From: Ruminococcus sp. CAG:488
Lineage (GTDB): Bacteria > Bacillota > Clostridia > Oscillospirales > Acutalibacteraceae
Reading direction: 5' to 3'
DNA: 49,448 bases
Assembly: GCA_000434055.1 (NCBI GenBank)
Contig: HF999636.1
Location: 1,903-51,350, forward strand
The notes beneath the pieces were generated by a model that searched no databases, was not told the DNA's origin, and saw nothing but the letters and a program-made list of their open reading frames with translations. This document shows positions 25,955 to 34,598 of this stretch, piece by piece. Made by a program: the position numbers and the translations under genes. The first letter of the stretch is position 1. Each line of letters opens with the position of its first letter.

Positions 25955-26992
25955 ATGACCGTTTATGCCGATGTGCTTGTCATGGTTAATTTGTTTGTGA
26001 ATTATGCGTTGCTGCTTTGCTCGTCGCTGATTTTAAAAAACAGGATTTCAAATCTTCGTTTGCTCGCAGGGGCGGCGATAGGAAGCGCTTACGGCTTAGT
26101 GATTTTTCTGCCGGAGATTCCGATTTATTTTGAGCTGCCGGTGAGAATAGCTGTGAGTGCGGCAATCGTTCTCACTTCGTTCGGCTTTCGCAATATACGG
26201 CGTTTTTTGCGCTGCTTTTTCACGTTCCTCGCCGTGACTTTTGCTTTCGGCGGAATTATGCTCGTCATTTGGGTAACGGTTGCACCCGTCGGTATGATAT
26301 ACAACAACGGAACGGTTTATTTTGACATCAGCCTATCCGTGCTGGCGGTATCAACGGTTGCCTGCTTTGCCATCGTCAGCCTGATTTCACGCCTTATCGC
26401 GCGAAAGGCTCCGACAAATTCCGTTTACACGCTGAACGTTACGAATGGCGAACGAATGATATCGGGCGTGGCACTCTGCGATACGGGAAATTCGCTCGTC
26501 GAAAGCTTCAGCGGTTACCCCGTGATAATAGGCGAATATGATACACTGCTCGGAATTATGCCGCAGAGCGTTATTGATTATTATGAAAACCCGTCAGCGT
26601 GCTCTGATGCGTCAAATCTTCGGTTGATATTGTGCAAAACGGTTTCAAACGTCGGCGTTTTACCGTCATTCAGACCGAAAAATGTTGAGGTCGTTTCAAT
26701 TGACAGGAGAATAAAAACAGATGAAGTTTATATCGCTGTGACGAAATACCGGCTCGGCGGCGGTGAATTTGATTTTATTTTTAATCCAAAATTGTTTGAC
26801 GGAGTGAACGACCATGAAGATAATAGAAAAAATAAAAAAGCTCCTGCTTCGGCTGAAGCAGGAAAACACCGTGCATTATGTAAACGGCCCCGAAACGCTT
26901 CCGCCGCCGCTCTCAAAGCAGGAGGAGCAGGCGGTAATGGAGGAAATATTGAAGGGGAACGACAGCGTTCGGGAAAAGCTGATAGTACATAA
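25955..26992 (+). CDS. spoIIGA: SpoIIGA, sigma-E processing protease
   Basis: This is the membrane-embedded aspartic protease that cuts the pro-peptide off pro-sigma-E in the mother cell. It has five predicted N-terminal helices (residues 1-150) and a cytoplasmic protease domain with the active-site CDTGNS (Asp176). The identification is secured by sigE directly downstream. The frame does not stop before sigE: it continues about 60 codons into it, ending at 26992, and the extra tail (NRKNKKAPASAEAGKHRA and on) looks like an out-of-frame reading of sigE. A one-base change near 26803 would bring in a TGA just before sigE, so the natural end may lie near 26805. AGGTGG supports the start at 25955. 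Confidence 0.85.
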   Translation: MTVYADVLVMVNLFVNYALLLCSSLILKNRISNLRLLAGAAIGSAYGLVIFLPEIPIYFELPVRIAVSAAIVLTSFGFRNIRRFLRCFFTFLAVTFAFGGIMLVIWVTVAPVGMIYNNGTVYFDISLSVLAVSTVACFAIVSLISRLIARKAPTNSVYTLNVTNGERMISGVALCDTGNSLVESFSGYPVIIGEYDTLLGIMPQSVIDYYENPSACSDASNLRLILCKTVSNVGVLPSFRPKNVEVVSIDRRIKTDEVYIAVTKYRLGGGEFDFIFNPKLFDGVNDHEDNRKNKKAPASAEAGKHRALCKRPRNASAAALKAGGAGGNGGNIEGERQRSGKADST

Positions 26993-27521
26993 TCTGAGGC
27001 TTGTGGTGTACATAGCAAAAAAATTTGAAAGCTCGGGCGTCGGTATTGAGGACCTTGTTTCAATCGGAACGATAGGACTTATCAAGGCGGTCAACACCTT
27101 TTGCCCCGAGAAAAATATCAAGCTTGCGACCTATGCTTCACGCTGTATCGAAAACGAGATATTGATGCACCTTCGCAAAACCGGCTCGCAGCGAAATGAA
27201 ATTTCCATCGACGAGCCGCTGAATGTTGACTGGGACGGAAACGAGCTGCTGCTTTCGGATATTCTCGGAAGCGATCCCGATTTAATTAACCGCGATATCG
27301 AACTTGAGGACGAAAAAAGTCTCCTGCTCAGAACGATAAACGCAATGGGTGAGCGCGAAAGAACGATAATGTCCATGCGCTTCGGGCTGAACGGTCAGCG
27401 AGAGCATACGCAGAAGGAGGTTGCGGACATTCTCGGAATTTCGCAAAGCTATATTTCAAGGCTTGAAAAGAAAATCATTGCTTCCTTAAAAAAGGAAATT
27501 GAGAAAGCAACGTTTGTTTAA
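26814..27521 (+). CDS. sigE: Sporulation sigma factor E
   Basis: This 235-residue sigma factor matches SigE nearly end to end. The first 27 or so residues form the amphipathic pro-sequence that SpoIIGA removes, followed by ETLPPPLSKQEEQ. Then come region 2 (NLRLVVYIAKKFESSGVGIE, LATYASRCIENEILMHLRKT), the diagnostic DEPLNVDWDGNELLLSDILG, and region 4 (MRFGLNGQREHTQKEVADIL, GISQSYISRLEKKI). It directs early mother-cell gene expression. Its start lies inside the upstream spoIIGA frame. In many Clostridia sigG follows; here the next gene is convergent and unrelated. Confidence 0.97.
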   Translation: MKIIEKIKKLLLRLKQENTVHYVNGPETLPPPLSKQEEQAVMEEILKGNDSVREKLIVHNLRLVVYIAKKFESSGVGIEDLVSIGTIGLIKAVNTFCPEKNIKLATYASRCIENEILMHLRKTGSQRNEISIDEPLNVDWDGNELLLSDILGSDPDLINRDIELEDEKSLLLRTINAMGERERTIMSMRFGLNGQREHTQKEVADILGISQSYISRLEKKIIASLKKEIEKATFV

Positions 27522-27531
27522 TGCAGCTAAT

Positions 27532-28542
27532 TTAAAGCTTCATAAATTTAAAATTTCCGTAAAAGCAGGTGTCAAGAAGCTCCGAGGGCAGGTGAGTATT
27601 CTCACAGAAAGCCGAGTAAAGCTCCGCATCGGAGCATATTGCGTTGATGCTTCTCGGGATATTTAAAGAAGCTTGGATTCGTCGGATCCTTTCGATGATC
27701 CTGTCAACCGAAAACGAAATATCTTCGCCCGAGCGAAAAAGACCGACACGCCGTGCCAGCTCGCCGAGAGCGTCGCAACGATTGTGCTCAAGATAGTCCG
27801 GCACACAAATTGCCGCCGCAGTTTGCTTCTTAATGCCAAGCTTTGCAAAGAAAGACGTGAGTTCATCGAGCATCAAGCTGCCGCATTCCGTCGAATTTCT
27901 GTAAGCGAGAACGGCGCAGTACATTGCATATTGCAAGCGGGCGATTGATTTGTAATTTCCTCTGTAGGCTCCGACAACATGGTTTATAATGCTTGCCGCA
28001 CTCGACAGCGCAAGCGATGCGATAACGTCATTATCGCAGGAGATAACGGCATCTGCCGCATAGGCGAAGCATGACATTGCGTCGTAAGCGATTGTGCCCG
28101 AGGTTATCTGCATTGCAAGGTCGGGGTCAAGAACGACCTCGACAGGGGAAAGGCAATAGATATTGTAATCCGCCTCGGGGAAATCGGTCATTGAGCATGA
28201 GGAAAAATACGGCACCGCGGCAAACCCGACACCGCTTTGATATGAAATGAACATGGCGGCGTCCATCAGCCACGCACTGCCGACCGCAACGATTCTGTCG
28301 GGAGCATTTTCGGAAATATATTTGATTGATTTTTCGTAAAGCTCGTTAAAATCCTTTGAAACCAAAAGCTTGATATCCGGCGTTTTTTCGCTGAGCATAT
28401 CCTGAATATAACCGAGGGATTCCGTTTGTTTAACGGTCTCGGCATCGGACAGGATCAATATGTTTTCATAATATGATTGCGCAAATTTTCGGGCGGCACC
28501 GTCGCCGAAAAACACCTTTTGCGGCAGAGATATTTCAGGCAT
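27532..28542 (-). CDS. Iron-containing alcohol dehydrogenase-fold protein with degenerate active site
   Basis: This 336-residue protein has the overall plan of the glycerol dehydrogenase / iron-ADH / dehydroquinate synthase superfamily: an N-terminal dinucleotide-binding half and a helical C-terminal half. Key positions are altered. The nucleotide motif GGGSxxD reads VGSAWLMD (87-94), and the metal site that normally reads DAxxHAxE is DAMSCFAYA (154-162), with the first aspartate kept and the histidine lost. The second histidine motif is not evident. A related enzyme with different chemistry, or a non-enzymatic relative, is likelier than a standard dehydrogenase. It is convergent with sigE, ending 10 nt from it. 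Confidence 0.6.
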   Translation of the reverse strand: MPEISLPQKVFFGDGAARKFAQSYYENILILSDAETVKQTESLGYIQDMLSEKTPDIKLLVSKDFNELYEKSIKYISENAPDRIVAVGSAWLMDAAMFISYQSGVGFAAVPYFSSCSMTDFPEADYNIYCLSPVEVVLDPDLAMQITSGTIAYDAMSCFAYAADAVISCDNDVIASLALSSAASIINHVVGAYRGNYKSIARLQYAMYCAVLAYRNSTECGSLMLDELTSFFAKLGIKKQTAAAICVPDYLEHNRCDALGELARRVGLFRSGEDISFSVDRIIERIRRIQASLNIPRSINAICSDAELYSAFCENTHLPSELLDTCFYGNFKFMKL

Positions 28543-28670
28543 AAAGCTACACTCCTTTTTGACTTATTATTTTCAAAGAGGAGTGTTTTATTCTGAAATT
28601 TTTGATTAAACGAAAAAATTTTACCAATTATAATAACGAATATATTAGCGAGATTGAAAGGAAAATCGAA

Positions 28671-28988
28671 ATGAAAAGCTACAAAACTCAGTTTGCGAGA
28701 ATATCGGACGCTTTCATCGGCGTAACGACGGTTATAATGGCGGTGACGCTCGTCGCCTCGGGCATCGCCGTATCAAAAATAAACACAGAATATATGGCAA
28801 CGGGAGTCAAAACAGCAAAAATCGTAGCCGAAAGGGAGAATGAAGAAATATTTTTCTCGCTCGGCGAAAAGAAATTCTCCTCGCCCAAAAGAATAAATGA
28901 TAACATCAAAACTATCGGATATCTTCTTCCCGCTCCGCTCAACGCCGTATATTATATATATGAAAAGGTGAGTGAGAGGGTGAAGTGA
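28671..28988 (+). CDS. Small single-pass membrane protein
   Basis: This 105-residue protein has one membrane helix (about residues 12-34, DAFIGVTTVIMAVTLVASGI) and a charged remainder. GAAAGGA 8 nt upstream supports the start at 28671. No family is recognised. The last third, IGYLLPAPLNAVYYIYEKVS, may be amphipathic. Unrelated neighbours give no clue. Confidence 0.55.
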   Translation: MKSYKTQFARISDAFIGVTTVIMAVTLVASGIAVSKINTEYMATGVKTAKIVAERENEEIFFSLGEKKFSSPKRINDNIKTIGYLLPAPLNAVYYIYEKVSERVK

Positions 28989-29153
28989 AACCTGCTTGCA
29001 TACTTCCCGATGCGGTAAACAATCTTGGCTCCTCCTGCGTGGCAGCAAAACATCGGCAAAGGTTTTGTGGACGCCCCTTTTATAGGCCACGGCTTCATCT
29101 ATATTTATTGCAACCGACATGGGCTGATGAAAAAGAGGATATAATTAAAAATT

Positions 29154-29184
29154 CCCTGCGAATTGCTTCGCAGGGATATTTTTT
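29154..29184. terminator. Bidirectional terminator
   Basis: A perfect 9-bp stem (29154-29162 with 29167-29175) and 4-nt loop is followed by T6 on the plus strand and a T-rich run on the minus strand. It separates the small membrane gene from the convergent membrane gene. Confidence 0.8.
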
Positions 29185-29192
29185 ATGCTGTT

Positions 29193-30932
29193 TTATTTAA
29201 GTCCCGAAACGGGAATTATTGTACCCTTATCGGTTGTTATGGTGAGTGTAACGGTGTCGCCGTCATTGACAAGGACGATGTTCTCAAAGTCTGCCGCCTT
29301 GACCGAATAGTAGCTTGCCGAGGAGTCGAGCTTGATGTAATAAACGCTCTCGCCGCCGATAACAGCGGTTCTGATATCCGTAACCTTACCCGTAACGGTG
29401 ATGTCCTTCTGCTCGCTGTTCGTGTCGTCCTTAATATTGTCAGTGTCAACGCTTACCTTGATGTTGTTCTTGGCAAGCTCTGCGACGTAGTTTTCAATAC
29501 AGCTTGTGAGCGTGTTGCCCGTTGCGCCTATTGAATACTGACCGACGTTGATCATTGCATAGCCCTTGACGAGCTTGCTTGAATCCTTGAGCGACATGAA
29601 GTAGGTCGGCTCACCGTCAATGTTGAGAAGAAGCGGGAATGAAGCTTCGTATTCGTACTGCTGAACAAGACCCTCTGCCGAGGACTGCGCCGAGGTTTCC
29701 TTAGCGCCCGAGGTGCTGTAATACTTGGCTTCCTTGGTACGCTGATTGATAAGGACAAAGCCGGTGAGCGATTCATCGTTTGTCAGCGAGGTGACGCCCG
29801 TGTACATATAAACGTCGTCGTTAATTGCAAGGTAGGAATAACCCTCGGTCGTTGAATATGTGTCCTTCTGACCGAGAACGGAGTTCCAGAAGCCGCGCTG
29901 ATATCTTCCGTAGAAGTCGAACTGCTGAACGAGAAGGTCGGCGGAATAGATACGGTCGATCCATTCAAGGTCGTTGTTGTTCCTTATCTCGTCGATCGAA
30001 TACTCCGTACATTCGCCCGTTACGCTGTCGACAATGATTGCGCCCGTTACGTCCGTGCCGCCGAAAAGACCAATCGTCTTATCAAGCTTTGCGAATATCC
30101 AGTATGGGTGACCCGACTCGTCAATTTCAAACGTCGGCTCATCGAGAAGATAGGTCGGATACTTGAAACGAACGTGACGTGTTACATAGTGTGCAAAGTG
30201 GTCGGCGGTCGAATACTTCATACCGTCCTTGACCTCAACAAGAGTGGATTTCTGAGTTCTTGCGTCAACGATAACGTAAGCCGGAAGTCCGTTCTTTGCG
30301 TTGGTGAGCCACTTGATGATGTTCGAATACTGGAGAGACGAAACTCTGACGGGAGTGTCGTGATAGTTGATTTGATAATATTTCGGCTGAACCGTGAACT
30401 GCGAAACATAGCCGAGCTTTGAAAGATCGGAGAGCGCTCGCTCTGCCATAACCGATGTTGTGCTCTCATCAATTACGGGAACGGTCGAGAAATCTGCTTC
30501 GTCAACCTCTTTTGCAAAGTCGCCCGTTTTAACGTCGATTATCTTTGAATAGCTTGAAGCACGGAAGAATACCGACGAAACAAGGAATCCGACAAGAACT
30601 ATCGCTGCAAGAACGCCGATGAAAATTTTCGGCACAAGCGAGGATTTCTTTGCATAGGGCGCATAATCGGGAGTTTTCAGCGCACCGCTGGTAACGTAGT
30701 TGATCGCACAGTAAACAACGGCGATTGCGCCGAAGAAGAGATACATTTTGATATCCTTGAAGTTTATGACCGGAAGCATGAAATAATAAAGAATGCCGCC
30801 GAATATAGCTGTCAAAATGATGTTGATAACGATTTTAAGTCCCTTTTTTTCGGGAGGAATGACAATACCGGTCTTTTTATCGGGCCCTTTTTCCGCTCCG
30901 CTGCCGGTAAAATCTACCTTAATGGGATCCAT
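29193..30932 (-). CDS. Large membrane protein with extracytoplasmic domains, function unknown
   Basis: This 579-residue protein has a cytoplasmic N-terminus, four membrane helices (about 35-55, 60-80, 105-128 plus a weaker one), and then a large domain region (150-579). It includes repeated YVIVDARTQK, then IVDSVTGECTEYSID, then FVLINQRTKEAKYYSTSGA segments that look like tandem PepSY-like or propeller-like strands, and a C-terminal small barrel (ITVTGKVTDIRTAVIGGESV). I do not recognise the family by name. AAGGAGATGG just upstream fixes the start at 30932. It has its own promoter. Confidence 0.7.
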   Translation of the reverse strand: MDPIKVDFTGSGAEKGPDKKTGIVIPPEKKGLKIVINIILTAIFGGILYYFMLPVINFKDIKMYLFFGAIAVVYCAINYVTSGALKTPDYAPYAKKSSLVPKIFIGVLAAIVLVGFLVSSVFFRASSYSKIIDVKTGDFAKEVDEADFSTVPVIDESTTSVMAERALSDLSKLGYVSQFTVQPKYYQINYHDTPVRVSSLQYSNIIKWLTNAKNGLPAYVIVDARTQKSTLVEVKDGMKYSTADHFAHYVTRHVRFKYPTYLLDEPTFEIDESGHPYWIFAKLDKTIGLFGGTDVTGAIIVDSVTGECTEYSIDEIRNNNDLEWIDRIYSADLLVQQFDFYGRYQRGFWNSVLGQKDTYSTTEGYSYLAINDDVYMYTGVTSLTNDESLTGFVLINQRTKEAKYYSTSGAKETSAQSSAEGLVQQYEYEASFPLLLNIDGEPTYFMSLKDSSKLVKGYAMINVGQYSIGATGNTLTSCIENYVAELAKNNIKVSVDTDNIKDDTNSEQKDITVTGKVTDIRTAVIGGESVYYIKLDSSASYYSVKAADFENIVLVNDGDTVTLTITTDKGTIIPVSGLK

Positions 30933-30962
30933 TGAACCATCTCCTTGAATAGTGTAAAACAT

Positions 30963-30991
30963 ATTATACATTAAAATAACATAAAAAACAA
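30963..30991 (-). promoter_or_regulatory. Promoter of the large membrane protein gene
   Basis: On the minus strand TTGTTT (30991-30986) is 17 bp from TATAAT (30968-30963), 30 nt upstream of the start at 30932. Confidence 0.6.
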
Positions 30992-31044
30992 GATATATAT
31001 TTTTCTGTATCAATTTGTTTTCAAAAAGTTAACAGTTTACCGCC

Positions 31045-31073
31045 TTGATAAATATACAATTATAGGATATAAT
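31045..31073 (+). promoter_or_regulatory. Promoter of the CPBP protease-tadA unit
   Basis: TTGATA (31045-31050) is 17 bp from TATAAT (31068-31073), 31 nt upstream of the CPBP gene. Confidence 0.65.
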
Positions 31074-31104
31074 GAATAAATAAAATATCGAAAAGAGGTG
31101 CAAT

Positions 31105-32286
31105 ATGGATAGTCAATATTCGTATTATCAAAACCTTTATAATATGTTCGGCGGATATAACCCTTTGCTTGATACCAAGGTAAAACAGTTGCGCCGGCTC
31201 GGCTTTATTATCGGCTGCGGAATGGTCTGCTTCACGCTGATGCAATATGCCGTTGCCGCATTGCTTCAAATCTTCGGACTTTATTCATTATATCAGTCGG
31301 ATGCAATTTTTCAAACAGGCATAAGTGCAATTGCTCCGATTGTTTATGTTCTTTTGCCGTTTGTGCTCGTTTATGCCCTGTATAACCGAGAGGAACGAAA
31401 CAGCGTTGATATTTTCGATTTGCCGAAATCGAAGGAGCTTTTCACTTTTTCTGTGTTTACCGGACTTTTGATCTGCTCGATCGGCGACAGAGCAACAGCG
31501 TTCATTTCCGCATTCATAAGTGCGGCAGGCGTTGACTTCGAAAAGCCGGAAGGACTTGACGCAAACACGCCGACAGGTTATGTTTTGCAGATAGTTGCCT
31601 ATGCCGTTATTCCTCCGCTTGTTGAGGAATTTGCAATGAGAGGCGTTGTAATGCAGCCCTTGAGAAAGTACGGCGACAGGTTTGCGATAGTTGTTTCCGC
31701 AGTCCTTTTTGCTGCTCTCCACGGTAATATGGTTCAAATTCCGTTTGCATTTATCGCAGGTCTTGCACTCGGATATTTTGCAATTATCACAAATTCAATA
31801 TGGACGTCTGTTGCAATTCACTGTCTCAATAATCTTTCGGCAACGGTAATTTCGATTTATTATACGAATCATTCGGAAAATGATGTGTTTTTCTTCTACG
31901 CAATAGAAGGTGCTATTCTTATTATCGGAATACTTGCATTCATTCTCTTTATGAAGTTGAAGCCGCAGAAATTGGCAAAGGCTAACGACGAGATCGGCAG
32001 CTCGCTTAAATATTCAACCGTTTTCTGCACTCCGTCAGTTGTTATTTCGCTTTTGATATCGCTATTCACCTCATTTTCCTTCACGAATATTACTTCTGCA
32101 GGCGGCGTCCTTTTCTCCGTTGCAATGGTTGCGCTGATTGCATTCCTGCTTGTCAAAGGCTCAATGAATGCAAAGAAGGATACAAGAATAACCAAAAGCT
32201 CAATGTACAATTTTTCTATTGCAATAACCGTTATCGCATCGTTTTTTATAATGTATTTTGTGATGATACTTCCGCTGAATAAATAA
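31105..32286 (+). CDS. CPBP family intramembrane metalloprotease
   Basis: This 393-residue membrane protein has about nine helices. It contains the CPBP (Abi/Rce1-like) motifs: VEEFAMRGV near residues 173-181 (EExxxR), then ALHGNM, and HCLNN, whose Glu and His residues form the glutamic intramembrane protease site. Family members process prenylated or peptide substrates or confer bacteriocin self-immunity. The C-terminal third adds more helices of unknown use. GAGGTG upstream supports the start. tadA begins 12 nt downstream. Confidence 0.88.
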   Translation: MDSQYSYYQNLYNMFGGYNPLLDTKVKQLRRLGFIIGCGMVCFTLMQYAVAALLQIFGLYSLYQSDAIFQTGISAIAPIVYVLLPFVLVYALYNREERNSVDIFDLPKSKELFTFSVFTGLLICSIGDRATAFISAFISAAGVDFEKPEGLDANTPTGYVLQIVAYAVIPPLVEEFAMRGVVMQPLRKYGDRFAIVVSAVLFAALHGNMVQIPFAFIAGLALGYFAIITNSIWTSVAIHCLNNLSATVISIYYTNHSENDVFFFYAIEGAILIIGILAFILFMKLKPQKLAKANDEIGSSLKYSTVFCTPSVVISLLISLFTSFSFTNITSAGGVLFSVAMVALIAFLLVKGSMNAKKDTRITKSSMYNFSIAITVIASFFIMYFVMILPLNK

Positions 32287-32298
32287 GAGGGCAGTTTA

Positions 32299-32748
32299 AT
32301 GAATGACGAATATTTTATGAATCAGGCAATTGCCCTTGCCAAGGAGGCCGCGGAGGAGGGCGAAGTGCCCGTCGGTGCGGTCGTTGTGCTTGACGGCAAA
32401 ATTGTCGGAGCGGGCAGAAACCGCCGCGAGATAAGCAAAAATGCGCTTGCTCATGCAGAGATTGAGGCTATAAACGAAGCTTGCCGAGCTTTAGGCGGCT
32501 GGCGCCTTTGGCAATGCGATATGTACGTTACGCTTGAACCGTGCCCGATGTGTACGGGTGCGATTATCAACAGCAGGATAAAGCGGCTCGTTTACGGCGC
32601 ATCTGATTATAAAGCGGGTTCATGCGGCAGCGTTGTTGATCTTTTCTCGCTTCCTTATAATCATAAGCCGGAGGTTGCTAAGGGAGTTATGCAGGAGAAA
32701 TGTGCGGCTTTGCTCACAGATTTCTTTAAAAAACTCAGAAAAAAATAA
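32299..32748 (+). CDS. tadA: tRNA-specific adenosine deaminase TadA
   Basis: This 149-residue zinc deaminase converts adenosine 34 to inosine in tRNA-Arg. It has HAEIEAI with the zinc ligand His52 and catalytic Glu54, and PCPMC with Cys82 and Cys85. The FFKKLRKK tail binds tRNA. The length is normal. It follows the CPBP gene by 12 nt in an apparent operon. Confidence 0.95.
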   Translation: MNDEYFMNQAIALAKEAAEEGEVPVGAVVVLDGKIVGAGRNRREISKNALAHAEIEAINEACRALGGWRLWQCDMYVTLEPCPMCTGAIINSRIKRLVYGASDYKAGSCGSVVDLFSLPYNHKPEVAKGVMQEKCAALLTDFFKKLRKK

Positions 32749-32751
32749 TAG

Positions 32752-32780
32752 TTGTCAAAATCTCTCCTTTCATGTATAAT
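32752..32780 (+). promoter_or_regulatory. Strong sigma-A promoter for the following membrane gene
   Basis: TTGTCA (32752-32757) is exactly 17 bp from TATAAT (32775-32780). The leader from the predicted start point (about 32787) to the ATG at 32802 is very short. Confidence 0.7.
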
Positions 32781-32801
32781 TTGATTATGGAGGGATTTTT
32801 T

Positions 32802-33623
32802 ATGTCAAAAAATAATATGAAAATTTCAAAAGGCTATTCAATAATGTGGCTTGTTTTTACTGCGATTTACGCGGTCTGGATGTGTTTTTTTATGGAAGCG
32901 GATACATATCCTGCTGCCGAGACCGGAATCCTCAAGCCGATTTATTACCCGATTTGGGTTGTGGGCTCGTGCGCAATAATGCTTCTTTACATAATCTTGC
33001 TAAACAGATATCTTTACGGTGAGCTTGGTAAGGGCGATAAGGCATTTGCACTGATAAGCCTTGTTTTCGGTTGCGTCTTTATCACATGGTACGGCTTTTT
33101 CAAAAATCCGTTTGAGTTCACGGCAAGCATGATAGGCCTTGAATATCCTTGGCATTTCAAGATGTGGGGAATTTTTGCACCGATTTCGATTTTTGTCAAT
33201 ACGATTTATATGTATCGCAAGTTCGGCTACAGCAACAGGGGCGGAATAATAAGCGGTTCGGTCGGCTGTGCGGCGATGTTTGTCACAATCAATGTTCCGT
33301 CGGCAGGCGAGGAGCTTATTCTCACGTCGCTGAGATGTATGTCGCATTGGACGGGTGCGCTTGTATTTGCATTCTGCTGTGCCGCTCCGATTGTTATGTT
33401 CCTTTTGCATATGGCGAAAACGGGGAACAAAAAATTCATTGCACTGACTGTTGCATTCTGTGCGGTTCTTGCCACAATGCTTGTTCTGCTCGCAACGCTC
33501 GGCAAGGACGGAATTATCGAGAGCCTTCCGATGTGGGCAACATATTTGCTTCTGTTCCTTGTCAATTTCACAAGTTTTTTTGACGTTAAGAAAGCAGAGG
33601 AAAAACAGCCTGCTTTGGTTTGA
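32802..33623 (+). CDS. Seven- to eight-helix membrane protein, function unknown
   Basis: This 273-residue protein is almost entirely hydrophobic helices, with short charged loops, and resembles a DUF998-like or 7TM-type membrane protein; I cannot name the family with confidence. GGAGGG 7 nt upstream fixes the start at 32802. A perfect promoter precedes it, and a lipoprotein gene follows 20 nt downstream. Confidence 0.6.
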   Translation: MSKNNMKISKGYSIMWLVFTAIYAVWMCFFMEADTYPAAETGILKPIYYPIWVVGSCAIMLLYIILLNRYLYGELGKGDKAFALISLVFGCVFITWYGFFKNPFEFTASMIGLEYPWHFKMWGIFAPISIFVNTIYMYRKFGYSNRGGIISGSVGCAAMFVTINVPSAGEELILTSLRCMSHWTGALVFAFCCAAPIVMFLLHMAKTGNKKFIALTVAFCAVLATMLVLLATLGKDGIIESLPMWATYLLLFLVNFTSFFDVKKAEEKQPALV

Positions 33624-33643
33624 TTGTTAAGGAGAAAAACGAA

Positions 33644-34078
33644 ATGAAAAGACTGATTTGCATTTTACTTTGCATTACGTTTTTATTTTCGATGTCGGCT
33701 TGCGATGTTCGGTTGAATACAACAGGCGACGTAAAAAACGTTAAGGTAGAAAAATGGGAAGCGTCAAAGATTTATTCCGATGATGAGATAAATTCCGCAA
33801 TAAAGACTGTTGAGAACTATTTCAAAAAGGAATTCGGCGGATGTACGCTTACAAAAATCACCTATGCCGGCGATACCGAATCGCTTAATGAAACGGCGTA
33901 CAGAAAAGAGAACGGCTATGATTACGATAAGGTGATAGTTCTTGTTTCTTCGTTCGAAACGGATTCGTTCGGCGGCGACGGTTCGCTGAACCCTAATTCG
34001 ACGTATGACAATTGGGATTGGATCATGGGCGAAAAACATGGCGGCAAATGGGAACATATCGACCATGGCTATGCGTGA
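33644..34078 (+). CDS. Lipoprotein of unknown function
   Basis: This 144-residue protein has a signal peptide with lipobox MSAC (Cys20) followed by a small mixed domain. A segment reading YSDDEINSAIKTVENYFKKE leads to a C-terminal NWDWIMGEKHGGKWEHIDHG. The latter pattern occurs in Clostridial lipoproteins whose role is unknown to me. AAGGAG 9 nt upstream fixes the start at 33644. It is the last host gene before the mobile element, convergent with the original rsmA end. Confidence 0.7.
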   Translation: MKRLICILLCITFLFSMSACDVRLNTTGDVKNVKVEKWEASKIYSDDEINSAIKTVENYFKKEFGGCTLTKITYAGDTESLNETAYRKENGYDYDKVIVLVSSFETDSFGGDGSLNPNSTYDNWDWIMGEKHGGKWEHIDHGYA

Positions 34079-34231
34079 GTTTGAGCATGGGTGCCCTTTT
34101 AGGGGAGCCACCGCTTGCGGTGGTGGGGAAGAAATTTGACAGATAATACAGAAAAATCCTCGTTGCAATGTGGGCGTCGCATCCTACAATTAGGTTCGGC
34201 AAAGGCACGTTCCAAATAAAATTTCTAAACA

Positions 34232-34264
34232 AAAAAGCAGTGGCCAAAATGACCACTGCTTTTT
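34232..34264 (-). terminator. Original rsmA terminator, now stranded at the left edge of the element
   Basis: A 12-bp stem (34232-34243 with 34253-34264) with A and T tracts on each side stands just beyond the 3'-end copy of rsmA at 34257-34330. It would have terminated rsmA (minus strand) before the element inserted. The current rsmA end at 46172 has only a weak remnant. Confidence 0.75.
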
Positions 34265-34330
34265 CATGCTCTTTTTTTCAGTTCCTCGCAAAGCCTGCCG
34301 AGCTGTTCCATTGTCAGCGCTTCGGCTCGG
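34257..34330 (-). repeat. Left direct repeat: duplicated rsmA 3' end (attachment site left)
   Basis: These 74 bases match 46176-46250 with one substitution (34300) and a 1-nt T-tract difference. On the minus strand they encode the last residues of RsmA, ending LCEELKKRA and stop. This is the original chromosomal tail of rsmA and, by inference, attL. Confidence 0.85.
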
Positions 34331-34372
34331 GAATGAGGTTATAAGAATTTTGGCGAATTACCCTTCCAAACA

Positions 34373-34405
34373 CAAATGTTTTCGTAGAGTATTCCCCTTG
34401 ACGAA
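34373..34405. repeat. Left copy of a perfect 33-bp inverted repeat flanking the integrase gene
   Basis: These 33 bases are the exact reverse complement of 35808-35840. The two copies enclose the integrase gene. The surrounding gene-free stretch (34331-34598) otherwise shows only AT-rich sequence with no confident promoter. Confidence 0.85.
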
Positions 34406-34598
34406 TATTCAATTGTTGATGTTAACGGCTATAATTATACATGTTGTGTTCGGATTTGTCAATCGGCCGGGTGAAAAAAGTTGAAATATGAATAAATGAT
34501 CAGCGCAAATTTCATTTATAAAAAACTACAAACATCTATTAATCACCCTTTCGCCGTCATTTCCGTCGTAGCAGTGACAATTTGGGAGGTTAAGCGCT

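Noticed and set aside
34374..34435. TTGACG in the 33-bp repeat with TATAAT at 34430 as an integrase promoter.
   Set aside because: The spacing of about 26 bp does not suit a sigma-A promoter and no activator site is visible.
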